Assembly (NCBI RefSeq): GCF_035668035.1 | Contig: NZ_JAYMYJ010000093.1 | Coordinates: 10,901-74,900 of the forward strand | Reading direction: 5' to 3' | DNA length: 64,000 bases | Origin: Thiothrix phosphatis | GTDB lineage: Bacteria; Pseudomonadota; Gammaproteobacteria; Thiotrichales; Thiotrichaceae | Shown: positions 44,754 to 52,873 of the stretch, in pieces | Layout of the letters: each line of letters opens with the position of its first letter | Position numbering within the stretch: position 1 is the first letter of the stretch | Notes under the pieces: generated by a model | What the model was told of the DNA's origin: nothing | Database searches by the model: none | What the model saw: only the letters and a program-made list of their open reading frames with translations | Position numbers and translations under genes: made by a program

Positions 44754-46607
44754 ATGGACATACCCAATTATTCCATTGACAGGGAAATAGGCCATGGCGG
44801 TATGGCGACGGTATACCTTGCCCGTCACCAATTGCTGAAGCGGCAGGTTGCGCTGAAAGTCATGTCGCCCGAGTTTTCCAGCGGGAAAACATTCCAGGAT
44901 GCGTTCATGCGTGAAGGGCAAGTGGTCGCCCAGTTGGAGCATCCCAACATTGTGCGGATTTATGACATCGGGATTGCCAACGGCTCCACCTTTTACATGG
45001 CGATGGAATACCTTGGCGGCGGGAACCTGCGTGAGCGGCTCGGTCGGGAATCCCCCACCCTTGAAAGTGTCGTGCAGATAATGCGGCAAGTTGGCGCGGG
45101 GCTGGACTATGCGCACCGGCAAGGCATCATCCACCGCGACATCAAGCCGGAAAACATCCTGTTCCGCCAGGATGGGACAGCGGTGCTGACCGATTTCGGG
45201 ATCGCCAAGGTGCAAGACTCGATCGGTGAAATGACCCGCATGGGCTATACGGCAGGCACAGCCCAGTACATGAGCCCGGAACAGGCGGCGGCGGATAAGC
45301 TGGATTACCGTTCTGACCTGTATAGCTTGGGGTTGGTGGTGTTTGAAATGCTCAGTGGCGAAAAAGTCTGCAAAGCCGACAGCATGGCACAGGCGATTTA
45401 TCAACATACCAGCGTCCCCCCTCCCAAACTGCCCGGCCAGTATCAGTTGTTCCAGCCAATTATGCATAAGGCGCTGGCCAAACAACCGGAGCAACGTTAC
45501 CCATCAGTCAAGGAGTTTGTGGACGTTTTTGCCAGCAAGGCCAATGAACTCCGCAGGCAGGCACCGCCCCCACTGGCCGCGATGCCGAGAGGGGACACCA
45601 GAATTTTCACCCCGGCGCCGACTGAAATGGCACCTGCCGCCGTACCCGCCGCAAAAGATTTCCCCTCTTCCAAATCGGTGACAACAGAACCCGTCTTTAT
45701 CCGCAAGGAACAGGAAAACTCATCCTTTTGGAAAAAACCCTTGTTGATTACCAGCGTGGTGGGTGCCGCACTGGTGGGATTGGTGTTTCTCATTGTTGTT
45801 CAATTCCCAACTAATCCTCCTAACGAACCAACACCCCAAAACAACCCCCCTCAAAGTACGGGCAATGCTGCCCGTCATTGTGCTCCTGCGCCATCCTTTA
45901 ATAAGGGCCTTTCCCGCAAAGTGGTGTTCCCTAAAGGCGCAACGATTGTTCCCATTAACGGGGCGCTTCTGGGGTGTGAATCCGATTTTTATAAGATTCG
46001 TGCCTATAAAAGCCAATCCATTACCGTCACTGATTCCCGCAGTGGCATGACAGGTGATGACCTGAAATTAAGTTTATATAGAGGAAACAACAACACCATT
46101 AAGAGCAGCAGAGATCTCATTAAAACATCGGCAGCGGGGAAAATAAGTGTAAAGCTCGCCTCGCTTCAAGAACCAGAGGATTGGAATGATTATATCCTTG
46201 AGGTATTTAACAGTGGGCAAGATGCGGTTTCTTATGATTACGACATAAACATCCCCAAACTTCCTGAAGCCGCCAAACCTAAAAAAGTTTCGCCACCGCC
46301 GCAAAATGTTCAGCCTCAAGACACCCCCGCCCCTCCACAAGTGACCCAGCCCAACGCAACAACATACCCTGATGGTGAAAAAATTTATAGGAGCCTCTGT
46401 TTTAGTTGCCATGACACTGGCGTTGCCAACGCACCAAAATTAGGTGACAGGGACTCATGGCGTTCACGTATCGCTACCGGCAAAAATGCCCTTTACGCTT
46501 CGGCGTTGAATGGCAAAAATGCGATGCCAAGAAAGGGCGGCAACCCTGCATTATCTGACGATGAGGTCAAAGCCGCCGTTGACTGGATGGTCAGCCAAGG
46601 CCAATAA
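44754..46607 (+). CDS. Transmembrane Ser/Thr kinase with extracytoplasmic cytochrome c domain
   Basis: A 617-residue fusion. The kinase domain (1-270) has GHGGMATVY, K35, HRDIKPEN (127-134) and DFGIAKV. One membrane helix lies at about 330-350. Outside, residues about 385-510 look like a beta-sandwich of the pre-peptidase type. Residues 540-617 are a class I cytochrome c: heme motif CFSCH at 549-553 and a likely distal Met591 in NAMPRKGG. Heme would be attached covalently in the periplasm, so the kinase could sense redox state or a heme ligand. Its linker and outer part (45.8-46.4 kb) are more AT-rich than the locus. It follows the truncated tssL/tssM pair and precedes the full tssL. Confidence 0.87.
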   Translation: MDIPNYSIDREIGHGGMATVYLARHQLLKRQVALKVMSPEFSSGKTFQDAFMREGQVVAQLEHPNIVRIYDIGIANGSTFYMAMEYLGGGNLRERLGRESPTLESVVQIMRQVGAGLDYAHRQGIIHRDIKPENILFRQDGTAVLTDFGIAKVQDSIGEMTRMGYTAGTAQYMSPEQAAADKLDYRSDLYSLGLVVFEMLSGEKVCKADSMAQAIYQHTSVPPPKLPGQYQLFQPIMHKALAKQPEQRYPSVKEFVDVFASKANELRRQAPPPLAAMPRGDTRIFTPAPTEMAPAAVPAAKDFPSSKSVTTEPVFIRKEQENSSFWKKPLLITSVVGAALVGLVFLIVVQFPTNPPNEPTPQNNPPQSTGNAARHCAPAPSFNKGLSRKVVFPKGATIVPINGALLGCESDFYKIRAYKSQSITVTDSRSGMTGDDLKLSLYRGNNNTIKSSRDLIKTSAAGKISVKLASLQEPEDWNDYILEVFNSGQDAVSYDYDINIPKLPEAAKPKKVSPPPQNVQPQDTPAPPQVTQPNATTYPDGEKIYRSLCFSCHDTGVANAPKLGDRDSWRSRIATGKNALYASALNGKNAMPRKGGNPALSDDEVKAAVDWMVSQGQ

Positions 46608-46619
46608 GGAGACTTAAAG

Positions 46620-46701
46620 ATGACCGGCGATGATGACCCTTTCTTCTCCGCAGGCAGCGATGACCGCACTGTCATACGCCCCATTCCGGGCGGGCGGGTG
46701 C
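46620..46701 (+). repeat. 82-base exact repeat, copy 2
   Basis: Identical to 42938-43019, at the 5' end of the full-length tssL. Points to duplication with local gene conversion or selection on this segment. Confidence 0.95.
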
Positions 46702-47915
46702 AGGACATCCCCAAAAACACCAGCGTGGCGTTCACCGGCGATGTGCAGGCCGGGCCGCTGGAACGGCTGGGCAAGCTCAATCCGCTGGAAAGCGCCGCCT
46801 CCGCCCTGCTGGCCTTGGCCGCCAAACTGTATAACCGCCCTTCGCACCCTTCCCCGCAACGCCTCAAGCAACAACTCAGCAATGAAGTCCGCAGTTTCCA
46901 CACCCTGGCGGCGCAGGCAGGCGCTGACCGCGACACCGTGCAGCAGGCCAGCCACGCCCTGTGCACCACGCTGGATGAAGCCATTTTCAACACGCCTTGG
47001 GGGCAGCAAAGCGGCTGGACGGAACAAAGCCTGCTGAGTGAATTCCACGGCTCGGTCGCAGGCGGGGAAGAGTTTTTCTTCAAACTGAAGGAGGCCGGGC
47101 AGAACCCCGCCCAGAACCTGCACCTGCTGGAGCTGATGTATGTGTGTCTGGCGCTGGGTTTCCAGGGGCGTTACCGCATGGCGGAAAACGGCAAGGCCAA
47201 GCTGGAACAGATTCAATCCTGGCTGGCGCAACTGATCCGGGGGCAGCGCGGCAGTAGCGACAAGACGCTGGCACCTCATTGGAAAGGGGTGAAAGTGCAG
47301 AAAACCGGCTTCACCCGCGTGATTCCGCTGTGGGTGTTCTACGCGCTGGCGGGCGGGGTATTGCTGGCGGTGTTTCTCGGCTTGTTGTCGATGCTGGCGG
47401 TGCAGGCCAGCCCGGTCAAGCAGCGTATCGATGAAATCGCCTTCGCGGGTGTGGCGGCGCCTGCTTCACCCGAACAGGCTCCAGCCCTGAAAGACCTGCT
47501 GGCACCTGACATCCGCGCCGGACGGGTGGCGGTGCGCGACAAAGACGGCAAACCCATTATCGAGCTGCGCGGCGACCAGGGCTTGTTTGCCTCGGGGCGG
47601 GACACGCTGGTGGATGAGCAACGCGCCGCTTTGATCGGCAGGGTGGCGGATGCACTGGCGGACAAGCGTTTCGCGGCGGCCTCCTTCACAGTCACGGGGT
47701 ATACGGACAATGTGCCAGTCAGCAACCGCATCAGTTTCCAGGATAACCGCGCCCTGTCCCGCGCCCGTGCGCAGACCGTGGAAAAACTGCTGGCGCAAAA
47801 GCAACCGGCGTTGCGCTTAGGGGTCAGCGGCAAGGGGGAAAGCAACCCGATTGCCGACAACAATACCCCGGAAGGGCGCGCGCGCAACCGCCGGGTTGAG
47901 ATCGTCATGGACTAA
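46620..47915 (+). CDS. tssL: T6SS membrane-complex protein TssL with OmpA-like domain
   Basis: A 431-residue TssL. The cytoplasmic DotU domain (about 45-225) is followed by one membrane helix (about 234-257) and a C-terminal OmpA/MotB peptidoglycan-binding domain (about 300-431) with GYTDNVPVSN, DNRALSRARAQTVEKLL and RARNRRVEIV. N-terminal DDRTVIRPIPGG has Thr17 at a position comparable to the phosphorylated Thr of Agrobacterium TssL. The OmpA domain anchors the complex in the cell wall. It lies 13 bases after the kinase-cytochrome gene and 13 before tssM. Confidence 0.95.
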   Translation: MTGDDDPFFSAGSDDRTVIRPIPGGRVQDIPKNTSVAFTGDVQAGPLERLGKLNPLESAASALLALAAKLYNRPSHPSPQRLKQQLSNEVRSFHTLAAQAGADRDTVQQASHALCTTLDEAIFNTPWGQQSGWTEQSLLSEFHGSVAGGEEFFFKLKEAGQNPAQNLHLLELMYVCLALGFQGRYRMAENGKAKLEQIQSWLAQLIRGQRGSSDKTLAPHWKGVKVQKTGFTRVIPLWVFYALAGGVLLAVFLGLLSMLAVQASPVKQRIDEIAFAGVAAPASPEQAPALKDLLAPDIRAGRVAVRDKDGKPIIELRGDQGLFASGRDTLVDEQRAALIGRVADALADKRFAAASFTVTGYTDNVPVSNRISFQDNRALSRARAQTVEKLLAQKQPALRLGVSGKGESNPIADNNTPEGRARNRRVEIVMD

Positions 47916-47927
47916 AGGGGAAAAGCA

Positions 47928-50900
47928 ATGGCAAAGCTCATCGGCATTTTCAAACAGGCATGGCTGGTTTCCCTGCTGGGCATCATGGCGGTGGCGGCGC
48001 TGATTTATTTCCTCGGGCCGTTGCTGGCGTTTGCCGGGATACACCCGTTCGCGGATGAGCCGAACCGCTATATCGCCATCGGCGTGCTGTTGCTGTTGTG
48101 GGGCTTGTGGCATGGCTGGAAAGCCTTGCGCGCCCGCAAGAAGAACCAGCAGATGCTGGATCAGTTGGTGCAGGCCAAACAACCCAGCTCGTCCCCCGAA
48201 GAACTGGCGTCGAAAGAGGAAGTCGGCGAGCTGTCGGAGCGCTTGCAGGATGCGCTGCAAAGCCTGGAAAAAATCCGCAAGGACAAGGGCAAGGCCAATG
48301 ACGCCTACCTGTACCAGTTGCCGTGGTACCTCATTATCGGCCCGCCGGGGGCTGGCAAGACGACGCTGCTGGCCAACTCCAGCCTGAACTTTCCGCTGTC
48401 CGACAAGTACGGGAAAGACGCCATGCGCGGCGTGGGCGGCACCCGCAACTGCGACTGGTGGTTCACCGATGACGCCATCCTGCTGGATACGGCGGGGCGC
48501 TACACCACCCAGGACAGCCAGCAAGCAGTGGATCAGGCGTCCTGGTTGGGCTTCCTGGATTTGCTCAAGCAATACCGTGGCCGCCAGCCGGTCAATGGCG
48601 TGCTGGTGGCGGTGAGCCTGATGGAGTTCCTGCAACAGGGGGCGGAAGCGCGCGCGCAGCACGCCAAGGCCATCCGCAAGCGTATTCAGGAACTGCATGA
48701 GCATCTGGGCATCCGTTTCCCGGTGTACATGCTGTTCACCAAGGCGGATCTGGTGGCCGGTTTCATGGATTTCTTCGACGATCTGGATCGGGAAGGGCGC
48801 GAACAGGTCTGGGGCATGACCTTCCCCTACGTGGATGACCCGGCGAGCAGCAGCGTGGGCGAATTCGGCGCGGAATTCGCCCTGCTGGAAGAGCGCCTCC
48901 AGCAGCAACTGGTGGAAAAGCTGGAGCGGGAACGGGGCGCGGAACGCCGCCGGGCGCTGTACCTGTTCCCGCAGCAGTTCAGCTCCTTGCGGGAGAGCTT
49001 GCAGGAATTTCTCACCCAGCTTTACCAGCCTTCGCGTTATGAACAGACCGTGATGCTGCGCGGTGTGTATTTCACCAGTGCCACTCAGGAAGGCGCGCCG
49101 ATTGACCGCATTATGGCGTCGATGGCCAGCAGTTTCGGGGTGGCGCCGCAGCAGGTCAGCCGTTTTTCCATGCAGGGCAAAAGCTTTTTCATCAACCGGC
49201 TGCTGAACGGAGTGGTGTTCAATGAGTCCGGGCTGGCGGGTGCCAACCTGAAACTGGCGCGCAAGCTGCAATGGGCGCAGAGCATTGCGGCGGTCGGCGC
49301 GGTGGTGCTGACCTTGCTGGTGGGGATGGCGTGGGTGGTCAGCTACCTGAACAACCGCAGTTTCATCGCCACCTATGGGCAGCAAGTCGCCCAAGTGGGG
49401 CAGGAAGCGGCGGCGCTGCGCCCCGGCGACCGGCCAGAAGCGTATCTCGACGTGCTGGACAAGGCGCGGGTGCTAACCTGGTCTTACCGCGATGCGGACA
49501 CGCCTGTGCCCTGGTTCGCCCGTTTTGGCCTGAGCCAGGCCAGGACGCTGGGCGAGGCGATGGATGACAAATACGAAGCCTTGCTCAAACAAGGGCTGAC
49601 ACCTTATGCGCGGCAACTGCTGGAGCAACAGATCAGGGCCAGCTTAACCGACCCGGCGCGGACTGAGACCTTGTTCAATGCGCTGAAAAACTACCTGTTC
49701 CTGGGCGGGCAGGCTCCACCCGGCACGCCGGTTTCCGGGATGCAGGCGATCGACTGGAACAGTGATGGCCAACCGGGTGAAGAAGCCGACCGCAATATTG
49801 CCCGCCATATGCAGGTGGTGCTGACGGTCAGCCGTGACCCCGCCATCGACAGCCAGTTGGTGGAAACTGCCCGCCGCGCATTGCTGGAAACCCGCGCCGA
49901 CCGGCCTGCGCTGGACAAGCTGGCGTATTTCCAGTTCAAGCAGGAAAGCATTGAGGCCGCACGCGAATACGATTTCCTCATCCAGCAGAAGAAGGATTTG
50001 CAGAACATCAACTTCACCTTCCGCAAAGCCTCGCAAAAGCCGTGGACGGACAATGTGCCGGGGTTTTTCACCAAAGCCGGGTATGAAAAAGTGTTCCTGC
50101 CGAATTACCAACTGGCGGCAGGCAGGCTGGCGCGGGAATCCTGGGTGCTGGGGCCAGGGGTTGACCGGCTCGGCGACCCCTTGCAGATCGCCAGCGCTTT
50201 CGAAAAGTATTATCAGGCGGATTACATCCAGGGCTGGAATGCTTTCCTGCAAGACATCCGCCCGCTGCCGATCAAGAACGTCAATGATGCGCGTGCCGTG
50301 TTCAGCGGGCTGACTTCCAATGGCGGCAATATCCTGTTCCGGCTGATGCAGGAGGTCAGCACTGAAACCGACTTTTCCCCCGCCAGCGCGGACAAGGGCT
50401 TTTTCAGCTTTGCCACGGCCAAACCGCCGCCGCCCTTGATGGCGGTGGATCAGGCGTTCCAGAACATCCAGGACTGGACGGATGAAGCCCGTTTCCAAAC
50501 GGTGGGGAGGGTGATCGACGAGGTGTACGCGACCCTCAACCAGGAGGATGTGTTCGGCCAATTGGAGAACAATTCCCTGACCAATGCCCTCGGCAAGCTG
50601 AAAGGCGAAGGGCAGAAACTGCCGCCGCCGATCAGCGACATCCTGCTCAAGACGGTGGATGCCGCCAGCAATCAGGTGACGGCGGTGATCAAGCAGGAGG
50701 CGCTGAAACAGTTTGGCGGCGCGCTGGAAGAGGCGGTGGGCAGTTTCTGCCAGCAAAAACTGCAAGGGCTGTACCCGCTGGCGGATAAAGGCAAGGCCGG
50801 GGTGAACCTGGCGGATTTCAGCGAATTTTTCCAGCGCGGGGGTCGGGTCGACCAGTTCCGGGAACAGCAGTTGCAGCCCGCCAAAGTCGACGCGGCCATG

Positions 50901-51323
50901 CTGGACAAGGTGAAAGGGCAATTGGCAGCCGCTGACCGGGTGCGGCAGGCTTTTTTTTCCACCGGCGGCCTGAACGTGAATTTTACGGTCAAGCTGGCGC
51001 AGGCTGACCCGCAATTCCCCTCGGTCGACCTGAGCATCGGTTCACTCAGCCATGTGTTCAGCACGGTGGGCGATGCGCAAAGTTACACCTGGCCGAACCT
51101 GGGGACGCAGATCAGCGCCAAGGCGATCCCGCCGCCGGAGCTGGGGGAGCCGATTCCGGTCACCGTCAACGGCGATGACTGGCAATTGTTCAGGATGGTG
51201 GAAAACAACCGTTTCAGCCTGCCCAACCTGCAAGCCGTTTTTGAGATAACCCCCGCCGCCTCGCCCAACCCCTTTCAGGTCGCCAATAACGAGTTGAGGA
51301 AATTTAAATGTCCAGCACTGTAG
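47928..51323 (+). CDS. tssM: T6SS inner-membrane protein TssM (IcmF)
   Basis: A 1131-residue TssM. Two N-terminal helices (about 10-62), an NTPase domain with Walker A GPPGAGKT (138-145), LLDTAGRY and MLFTKADLV, a third helix near 450, and a long periplasmic region. Late family features are the IcmF-related and TssM C-terminal domains with LFRMVENNRFS. It forms the trans-envelope channel with TssL; the usual outer partner TssJ is not found here. tagF starts 16 bases before its stop. Confidence 0.96.
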   Translation: MAKLIGIFKQAWLVSLLGIMAVAALIYFLGPLLAFAGIHPFADEPNRYIAIGVLLLLWGLWHGWKALRARKKNQQMLDQLVQAKQPSSSPEELASKEEVGELSERLQDALQSLEKIRKDKGKANDAYLYQLPWYLIIGPPGAGKTTLLANSSLNFPLSDKYGKDAMRGVGGTRNCDWWFTDDAILLDTAGRYTTQDSQQAVDQASWLGFLDLLKQYRGRQPVNGVLVAVSLMEFLQQGAEARAQHAKAIRKRIQELHEHLGIRFPVYMLFTKADLVAGFMDFFDDLDREGREQVWGMTFPYVDDPASSSVGEFGAEFALLEERLQQQLVEKLERERGAERRRALYLFPQQFSSLRESLQEFLTQLYQPSRYEQTVMLRGVYFTSATQEGAPIDRIMASMASSFGVAPQQVSRFSMQGKSFFINRLLNGVVFNESGLAGANLKLARKLQWAQSIAAVGAVVLTLLVGMAWVVSYLNNRSFIATYGQQVAQVGQEAAALRPGDRPEAYLDVLDKARVLTWSYRDADTPVPWFARFGLSQARTLGEAMDDKYEALLKQGLTPYARQLLEQQIRASLTDPARTETLFNALKNYLFLGGQAPPGTPVSGMQAIDWNSDGQPGEEADRNIARHMQVVLTVSRDPAIDSQLVETARRALLETRADRPALDKLAYFQFKQESIEAAREYDFLIQQKKDLQNINFTFRKASQKPWTDNVPGFFTKAGYEKVFLPNYQLAAGRLARESWVLGPGVDRLGDPLQIASAFEKYYQADYIQGWNAFLQDIRPLPIKNVNDARAVFSGLTSNGGNILFRLMQEVSTETDFSPASADKGFFSFATAKPPPPLMAVDQAFQNIQDWTDEARFQTVGRVIDEVYATLNQEDVFGQLENNSLTNALGKLKGEGQKLPPPISDILLKTVDAASNQVTAVIKQEALKQFGGALEEAVGSFCQQKLQGLYPLADKGKAGVNLADFSEFFQRGGRVDQFREQQLQPAKVDAAMLDKVKGQLAAADRVRQAFFSTGGLNVNFTVKLAQADPQFPSVDLSIGSLSHVFSTVGDAQSYTWPNLGTQISAKAIPPPELGEPIPVTVNGDDWQLFRMVENNRFSLPNLQAVFEITPAASPNPFQVANNELRKFKCPAL

Positions 51324-52093
51324 AACCTGACCGCCAGCCGGTTTTGCTTGGCTATTACGGCAAAGTCCCGACCCACGGCGATTTTGTGGGCAAGGGCTTG
51401 CCGCGCAGTTTCCGCGAACCGTGGGACGCCTGGGTGCAGGCGATCATGAACACCAGCCGCCAGCAGATGGGGGAGGAGTGGATTCAGCATTACCTGACCT
51501 GCCCGCTGTACCGCTTTGCGCTGACGCCCGGCATTTGCGGCGAACAGGCATGGCTGGGGGTGATCATTCCCAGCGTGGATCAGGTGGGGCGCTATTACCC
51601 GATGACGCTGTGCCGTTCCTTGCCCCATTCCGGCAATCCGTTGGAAGCCATGCCGCAACACGGCGGCTGGTTTGGGCAGGCGGAAGCGCTGGTGATGTCC
51701 TGCCTCGCCGATGACTTTTCCCTGGACGCCTTTGACCAGCGCGTGCAAGCCATGGGGCAGGAACTGAATGGGCGGCGGGCGGATGCGCAGGATGAACCCA
51801 CCAGCCTGCAACGCGGTTTCCAGAAATATCCTGGCGCGGCCTGGCGCACCGGGCTGGCGGCCCCCAACAACCTGCGCCAGGTGTTCCCGGCGCTGCTGGA
51901 CGTGCTGTTGCAGGATTTCTGCTGCGCCTACAGCCTGTGGTGGACGCAAGGGGCGGAAAACAGCAGCCCTTCCCTGCTGCTGGCGAAAGGCTTGCCGCCA
52001 TTCGCGGGCGCCGCCGCCATGTTGGATGGCGACTGGCCGCGCTGGGGCTGGGCCAGCCGTTCCGCCAGCGGCGTCATCAGCGGGGGAGGCTAG
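51308..52093 (+). CDS. tagF: T6SS-associated protein TagF (ImpM)
   Basis: A 261-residue TagF. LLGYYGKVPTHGDFVGKGLPRSF is the hallmark opening, followed by FALTPGICGEQAWLGVIIPS and VGRYYPMTLC. In Pseudomonas and Agrobacterium TagF represses T6SS at a post-translational level, with the phosphorylation pathway acting in parallel or to overcome it. Here it lies with the phosphatase and kinase genes, as in those systems. C-terminus SGVISGG is short; no fused PppA domain is present. Confidence 0.93.
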   Translation: MSSTVEPDRQPVLLGYYGKVPTHGDFVGKGLPRSFREPWDAWVQAIMNTSRQQMGEEWIQHYLTCPLYRFALTPGICGEQAWLGVIIPSVDQVGRYYPMTLCRSLPHSGNPLEAMPQHGGWFGQAEALVMSCLADDFSLDAFDQRVQAMGQELNGRRADAQDEPTSLQRGFQKYPGAAWRTGLAAPNNLRQVFPALLDVLLQDFCCAYSLWWTQGAENSSPSLLLAKGLPPFAGAAAMLDGDWPRWGWASRSASGVISGGG

Positions 52094-52096
52094 GCC

Positions 52097-52861
52097 GTGC
52101 AAACTTCACATGTGCAAACCTTCCACTGCGCCTCCCACGGCCTGACCGACACCGGCAATGTGCGCAGCCATAACGAGGACGCCTTGCTGGATGCGGGCGC
52201 GGCGGGGCTGTGGGCGGTGGCGGATGGCGCAGGCGGGCATGACCGGGGGGAAGTGGCCAGCCAGATGATCGTGCAGGAACTGGCGCAGCTCAAACCGCAG
52301 GTGTTTCTGGGCGAACAGGCGCAGGCCGTCAGCGCCTGTTTGCAGGCCGTCAACGCCCGCCTGATCAGCATGCGCGCCCTGCCCGGCAGCCAGGGGATCA
52401 TCGGCAGCACGGTCTGCGTGCTGCTGGTCCACGGCAAGCACAGCGTCTGCCTGTGGGCAGGCGACAGCCGCATTTATCTGTTGCGTGGCGGGAAACTTCA
52501 GCAGCTTACCCGTGATCACAACCGTATGGAGGAATTCCTGGCGGCAGGCTTCAGCGAGGCGGATCTCCACAAATACCCGGCGGCGCGGCAACTGGTGCGC
52601 GCGGTCGGCGTGACCAGCCCCTTGCCGCTGGAGATGCAGATGCAGGAATGCTGCGCCGGGGACTGTTTCCTGCTCTGCTCGGACGGACTCAGCGGCGAAC
52701 TGGAGGAGGCTGAAATCACCGCCATCCTACAGGCCGGGCCAAGCGTGCAGGCCACGGTGGAGCAACTGGTGCAAGCGGTGCTGGCGCGGCGCGCGCGCGA
52801 CAATGTGACGGCGCTGGCGGTGCGGCTCGAAAACCCGACGGACGCCAATATGACCCCATAG
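52097..52861 (+). CDS. pppA: PP2C-type Ser/Thr phosphatase PppA
   Basis: A 254-residue soluble PP2C phosphatase starting with GTG at 52097, three bases after tagF. Metal-binding motifs are RSHNEDALL, VADGAGGHDRGE, LLCSDGLSGEL and ARDNVTALAVRL. It should dephosphorylate the T6SS kinases and their substrates. It is the only phosphatase opposing four kinases in the window. GDSRIYLLR is well kept, so activity is expected. Confidence 0.94.
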   Translation: MQTSHVQTFHCASHGLTDTGNVRSHNEDALLDAGAAGLWAVADGAGGHDRGEVASQMIVQELAQLKPQVFLGEQAQAVSACLQAVNARLISMRALPGSQGIIGSTVCVLLVHGKHSVCLWAGDSRIYLLRGGKLQQLTRDHNRMEEFLAAGFSEADLHKYPAARQLVRAVGVTSPLPLEMQMQECCAGDCFLLCSDGLSGELEEAEITAILQAGPSVQATVEQLVQAVLARRARDNVTALAVRLENPTDANMTP

Positions 52862-52873
52862 GAGGACTCGCCG

